In this document: positions 58,675 to 64,000 of the stretch, piece by piece
Layout: the number at the start of each line of letters is the position of its first letter
Numbering within the stretch: position 1 is the first letter of the stretch
Assembly: GCA_036345935.2 (NCBI GenBank)
Contig: JADWOT020001846.1
Coordinates: 43,001 to 107,000, forward strand
DNA: 64,000 bases
Direction: 5' to 3'
Source of the DNA: Taenia hydatigena
Taxonomy: Eukaryota; Platyhelminthes; Cestoda; Cyclophyllidea; Taeniidae
The notes under the pieces: model-generated
What the model was told of the DNA's origin: nothing
The model's database searches: none
What the model saw: the letters and a program-made list of their open reading frames with translations, nothing else
Made by a program: the position numbers and the translations under genes

Positions 58675-60940
58675 CACCTTGCAGTATCCAACGCTTAAGT
58701 ATCTGCCAAAAAAGGGACAAATGGCGATGATTGCGTTTTTTGATGAAAGCACTCAGGACTAGCAATGTGCAACAAACATTCTTCACATGAGTCCAGTTAG
58801 ACCTACACTGGCACCAATGTACCTCCTTGATGCATCCTTTAATCTACTTCAAGTTTTATCAATATCCGAGTCCGATTGCCCTGGTGTACTAAGATAATGC
58901 GGCGAAATAGAACATCTCCACCAGTTATGGAAAGCGGTAATGTTGGATAAGGGGAAAGAGGCAGGCTGAACTGTCTCTGTGGATCAAAATCCCACCCGAA
59001 ATTATCAGAGTAGAACAGCCTGCCCTGCATTGTACTCTCTCAACCATGATTTGGTTGCCCACCCTTTCTCCACTTTTTCTACATTCGATTCCTCTCTACT
59101 TTTTACTGCACAATTAATGGTTTACACCTGCCCGTGGAAGACTCCTCATTAGAAATGCATAAGTTCTCTATTTTGTAATAGTCCTCTTGGATTTGCTTCG
59201 CTATAGATTGTTGAGGAGTTGGGAATTGGGCAGTCGATAGAGAAGAGGGAAATAATCCACACTATTTTCTCAAAATCAGCGTGTCAAAGCACTAGATAAA
59301 CATGAGTATTCGGAATTCGGTCCTGTCCAAACTTGTGATAGCAGCTTAAAGATGTAAAATAACATGCTGGAGCTATGTGCAATCCAATTTTCGCATAGCT
59401 AAGTGATGTTTGATCTCTGTACCGCAAGAAAGGCGACTTGTACACGTCAATTTGTTTGATTAAGAGCGATTTAAGCATTTTGGACTGCAAGCTGGCTAGT
59501 AGAGGCTAAATAAATTGGAATTTGAATGGTAAGTAATGTGGCAAATTCAATAATGAGAAATGACACATGCATATTGCAGGGTCTTAAGGTCAAACAAAGG
59601 ACAGACATTTGATTAATTTGACAGAGTTGACCTTGCATTTCTGCGGTCTCGCATGATGTCGTCGAAGTTACTATGAAAGATCATTTAGCCTGAGGCGGAA
59701 ATGAATTTACACCACATTAAATAAACGCTTAAATGAAGCCTGACAGGCGGCCACCAAACATCCTGAAGTGCTCACGAAGTACACACCGTCGACGCCATGG
59801 ATGCATGAACGCCAAATGAATGGGTGAGAAACAGGTAGAATTGGCACTGAAGGATATGTTTACGAGACGGTCGAACGCTGAATGGTTGGATGGATGGACG
59901 AATGGTTGAGTGCTTTTGGAACATGCATTCATCGTGATGAATTTGTGCTCTGTTACCTGTACGCTGCCAGCCTTAATGCCAATTACTGTACTAAATCGTC
60001 TAAAACTCGTCTTTTTGTGTTAAATGCAGAATCAAATCTATGTTCCAACGTGCGTATAAGCGCCGAATCTCGACTTACCTTAACTCCTCTTATTCATTCG
60101 AAGCAGACAAAAGTCATTAAGTCGTTAAGAGTTGGCTAGGATTGCATCTAGCCTACTCCATCCTAAAGACAAGATCCACCATGGGCTGTACAAGTCTCTC
60201 CTTGCTCGTTTTAGGCGACAATGATCGACTAAATTATTAGGGATTAGTCAAGAGCGAATAAAGTCCTTACACACTTCTGTGACCCTTACGAGCACTTTCG
60301 CATGCCCAATTCAGTCAGTGAAGTGAAATTTGAGATGTTTTTTACTGAAACGCCTCAGACACAGCTCTAACGCCGATTTGAAAACAAGGTTCGCATTGTT
60401 AGTTCGATTACTGCGGAAGAGGATCCCTGATTCCCTCCAAGTCCGTCGCAAGTAGCATGCACTTTAAGATGCTTTTGTGTTGCTCCATTGCAGGAATTTG
60501 TGTTCGGACCTTTTATAAATCATTTAAACTCAATCTACCGACGTGATATAAATGGCCAGCGGCTGTTATGTAGCAACTACCAGTAGTTATTGCATGAATG
60601 TGCTGTTTTAATTTTTCAGCTAAAAGCAGAAGAACGTGTTTGACTTCCTCTCTTGCAATTCCTACCGTGTCATTGGTAATAATCCGCACAGTTGAAAGCA
60701 ACAAAGTACATCCAACGTACTACGAGCATCCGCTCACTAATACGTCCCTCGAAAACATTAACTTTCGTTTGGTTCCTGAGCCACATATAAGATTAGCAAG
60801 TTTTTTTCTCAGTTCATTCTACTCTGCCTTTCCTCAATCGCATCTACATTCTCCTATGCCTCTTTCTCTGCCACATTTTCTTACTGCTAGGTATTCGGAA
60901 TAAGACATTTCTGAGCAAGTCTCATAGTGCTTATCAAAAT
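58675..60940. other. No supported gene
   Basis: Short frames only. The region near 60,780-60,870 is C- and T-rich and could be a polypyrimidine tract, but no exon follows directly. Confidence 0.4.
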
Positions 60941-60942
60941 AT

Positions 60943-61062
60943 ATGCCATTCGGTAGCGTCAACCCTGACATTGCCGCATCCGTCGCCGCTGCTGCCATTT
61001 TCTCGCCGCCCTTAATGCTATTAAAGACGATTGCGATCATCTACATCGCCGGATCAGCCTAA
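60943..61062 (+). CDS. Candidate hydrophobic C-terminal fragment
   Basis: The frame MPFGSVNPDIAASVAAAAIF continues SPPLMLLKTIAIIYIAGSA to a TAA at 61,060-61,062. A small-residue alpha helix followed by a hydrophobic segment resembles part of a multi-pass membrane protein; nucleoside transporters have similar NP..AA..AAS motifs, but this is a loose resemblance. The frame is closed just upstream by TAG, which could be part of an acceptor (TCTCATAG). Confidence 0.22.
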   Translation: MPFGSVNPDIAASVAAAAIFSPPLMLLKTIAIIYIAGSA

Positions 61063-61069
61063 GGCGTAC

Positions 61070-64000
61070 AAATAGGTCATTTTACGTTCACTAACATAGA
61101 CATTGTGAACTGCTCCCTTGTTTCCGATTCCACAGTCTGTCCCCTGAGTTATTCTACTTGGAAGCTCAAGAGTAATCCAGCCTCATGTTGACTCATTAGC
61201 GGCCTGTGACGGTAAGACAGTGAGAGGTTTGACCGCAATCTCCTCATCAGGTGATTATAAACGAATCCCTTTGCTTAAAACCATTGAGCTATTGGGATTA
61301 TGCTACTCCGATCTGGGTTAGCACGCACAAGGGTAACAGAAGTAAAGACCTTGAGATCGCTGACTCACTTTACCGCGTTTTCCTGGTCTGCATATAATTT
61401 ATGCTGCATTCGAACATGCGTGTTTCAAACAGACCAAACCTTAATAAATTCCAATTCGCTTACACCTCCTCACGATTGCGACTGAAAAATGTGGTAAGCA
61501 AAAATATTGCAAAATACGTGAGTAGCTCTTCGTTTTCTCCACCTGCTCTAATTTTTCTTACTTACCTTGCTTTCCGATAGAGTGTGCAGAACCGGGATCA
61601 GCAATAACGTATACTTTGATTTACTTCGGCTTCGCCAAATGTACGTTTCCAACCTTGATACGATATGTTTGAACTAGACTGTCTACGACTCGGAATCCCA
61701 TGTAACTATAAAAGCTATACAGTATTCTCACATGCATGTCAATTCCAGCCAGTTCGACCGCCTTCACTCTCACTTTTTCTTTTGAAGTGGTTTAATTTCA
61801 CATTGACCTAGTTGCAAAATCAGCAGAAGACATCTCCGTCTCTACCATGGTGACATCTACCTAGGACTCTTAAAACACATTCGCCTTGTTCGCGGCAGCC
61901 TTGCACAAATGTTCCGGCCAAACGCAGATGTTAGACGGAGTTGACCTTCACAAATGTCAAAAATTGGCAGAAGAAGGGGTCAAGCATTATAAAAGGCAAC
62001 GTATCCTCTTCCAGTATCAAAGATGATGAAAAGCGACAGCCGGTCCGAAACTGCCAGTGCACTTAGGTGAGACAGAATTCCACGCAAGCGGGATGGTGAG
62101 ATGTATTGTTGTCGTTGGATGGCAGCTGTCAATTTCCTGTTACACAATGGCATAAACCAATGGAACTGCTTGACACGATGAGGGATAGGATGTCGTTTGA
62201 AACAAGAACATCAATAAACAATCAGTTTTCCTTTCAAGAGAAGAAAGCATTTCCTTAGTTGAATAGACTAAAACGTTGGTGCACCAACAAGTAAATTTTA
62301 GCAGGATGTTATTGAAAAGATTGTTTGCTCTTTGCTCAAACACGCAAAGCGGATCCTTTGCGTGTTTGCCACACCTCCGACATCACCACATGGTTCGCTC
62401 CTTCTCCGCGTTATCACAAATTGTGAAAAAATAACCCTGTTTCAAATTCTCACCATTGTCATTCGTCTCATCATTGGCAGTGTTGTCCTCGACTATGCTA
62501 ATAGCAGGTAGCCTTCGCCAACAGCGAATTATCAAGTATGCGAAGCGGAAAGCGTTGGTCACATCTCATAATAAAATTATCGCCAAGGGATTTCGGAATA
62601 ACGGATACGACAAAGCGCAAAGTCACTTGCAATTTATTTTTCAATGTTAATATTACCAGACGTAGAGCTCGAAAGGCCCGTTTTGTTAAGATTAATGCCT
62701 TTAGCGTCGCGATGTGGACAACGTCTCGTATATCCAAAGTGAATGCAAAATTCGACTCTACCTTGCACATCTACTGACCATAAAGTCCAACTTCCAAACA
62801 ACATTTTAATTTGCCAACAAATTAGTCTTTCAAATCAGAGAATTCGTTTTTTTCACCCAAAAAGCATGTTTTATATATTTTTCTGAAAATTTGTGCATTT
62901 GTTTTGGAATAAGAGTATGGGTGGTTAGAACGCCGAATTAAGCTCCGTGTCCCCTTATCCATCTGCTTTTAGCACCAAAACTTCAGAACGATTATTGTGC
63001 CTAGAGGTCTCCTTGACTATAGTGAAAAGTCTTCCTGTGAGATTAATAGACACTATCCCATCACAAACAGTTATTTAAAGGCAACTTTTTTGCCAAATTT
63101 TCGCCATCGTCACTATTAACACCTTTTTTATATCTGTGTCAACGCTAATTTCCGGCGGTCGAATGAGAACTTATAACCACGCGATGTCATGGTTGTGCAT
63201 GCCTCTGGAAGCAAAACCACCTGATATACAGCCCTGATAGCTACCTTACCATGGAAAACAGGCAACCTTTGCCCCCATTTACCGGAGCAAACAGACATTT
63301 GAGTGAGCGCGGAGTTAAAATCAGAGCAATATAGCTCCAGCCACTGGTAAACTGTCAATGCCATTAGTATGGGATACGATGCGTGTGAAAACCTACATCC
63401 AAAGAATATCAGCCCGTCGGACAACTACCATTTTTTCGTATATTTGGACTATATGACAACAGTGGCAATAGGGTTGCATCAAACAAACAGGCCTTTAAAT
63501 GCATCATAGTAACTTACACAGAACCAATCTTACACCTCCCGATTTTACATCGCTTGCAAACAACCTGCTTAAACGAACCAAAGAATGAATCATGCTGTTG
63601 AACTATTCTAGTAGGCATCGTGAAAAGACTCCGTCTACACTAATCAACACCTAAGACTAGATGTCACAAACAAAATAGTGTGAGTCCAGGTATTGCAAGC
63701 AGTCCGGACGCGGCGCTTACAGTAGAATACACGGGTATCCAGCCACGCAAAGTATGCCGAGGATGGGAAATGTTACGACTGACCCTATGAAAAATTTTGC
63801 CAAATTGCGCGAAATTGCAAGATCATGGTAGAGATTGTTCTCTACTTCCTTGTCAACATGGTTCGATGCCAAAGGGAAAGGCGAGGGGTCACTTCCAACA
63901 TTGTCCTTAACCTCGGAAGAATTTGGTCACTAATCATGGGCTATAATGTCGGCACAAGCCAGGCGCAGAGAAAGCATGACACTGGCGGTCCAGAGAGGCC
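61070..64000. other. No supported gene; one strong hairpin
   Basis: Frames at 62,456-62,777 occur in two plus phases and one minus phase over the same bases. The plus strand holds a basic stretch (RRRARKARFVKINA). No splice chain. Only the hairpin at 62,337-62,368 is clearly structured. Confidence 0.4.
62337..62368. repeat. Perfect 13-bp inverted repeat, 6-nt loop
   Basis: CAAACACGCAAAG and its exact reverse complement CTTTGCGTGTTTG are separated by CGGATC. A transcript would form a stable hairpin. No adjacent gene explains it. Confidence 0.85.

Noticed and set aside
63855..63875. GGTTCGATGCC, resembling a tRNA B box
   Set aside because: No matching A box at the right distance and no cloverleaf arms were found.
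1..64000. CRISPR array, operon, or complete retrotransposon
   Set aside because: No regularly spaced short repeats with unique spacers, no gene-dense operon structure, and no reverse transcriptase or integrase motif was seen in any frame.

Overview
This is eukaryotic genomic DNA: no reading frame exceeds about 220 codons, frames run between splice-like AG and GT sites, and there is no operon-like packing or Shine-Dalgarno signal. The best identifiable pieces are metazoan: an NK-type homeobox family split by an intron, an AGC-type protein kinase, an F-box exon, and possible VPS13-like exons. Sparse exons, short introns and base composition suggest a flatworm, perhaps a cestode. That is an inference and could not be tested here. 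No intact gene is visible from end to end.

The window is mostly a patchwork of old, diverged duplications. At 0-0.5 kb and 53.6-54.1 kb lie two direct copies of a block holding a 30-nt phase-0 micro-exon with flanking intron. At 3.2-5.3 kb are candidate exons that may be VPS13-like. At 6.5-7.35 kb is a minisatellite of about ten units of 82-92 bp. At 9.5-19.6 kb are four copies (A +, B -, C -, D +) of one homeobox gene with an intron inside the homeodomain. All four are damaged, and their 3' flanks are duplicated too.

From 19.6 to 30.7 kb there is little coding signal: one frameshifted remnant, a repeat shared with 36 kb, a small repeat shared with 13.7 kb, and a perfect 38-bp palindrome at 27.1 kb. 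From 30.7 to 34.0 kb the minus strand carries candidate exons, the clearest being an F-box exon. Two long inverted pairs follow: 34.5-35.0 kb with 49.9-50.4 kb, where both copies keep an aligned open frame and the same stop, and 36.06-36.67 kb with 22.4-23.06 kb. From about 37.5 to 47.5 kb the plus strand looks A- and C-rich, unlike its surroundings. That stretch holds a G-quadruplex-type tract and a tandem duplication with a 600-bp period.

At 55.2-57.1 kb two broken copies of an AGC-type protein kinase gene face away from each other, and a few candidate exons follow up to 61 kb. I see no working pathway here. The common theme is repeated copying of gene pieces, introns included, followed by decay through frameshifts, stops and splice-site loss. 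Copy B of the homeobox family and the 34.5/49.9-kb pair are the pieces most likely to have stayed under selection.
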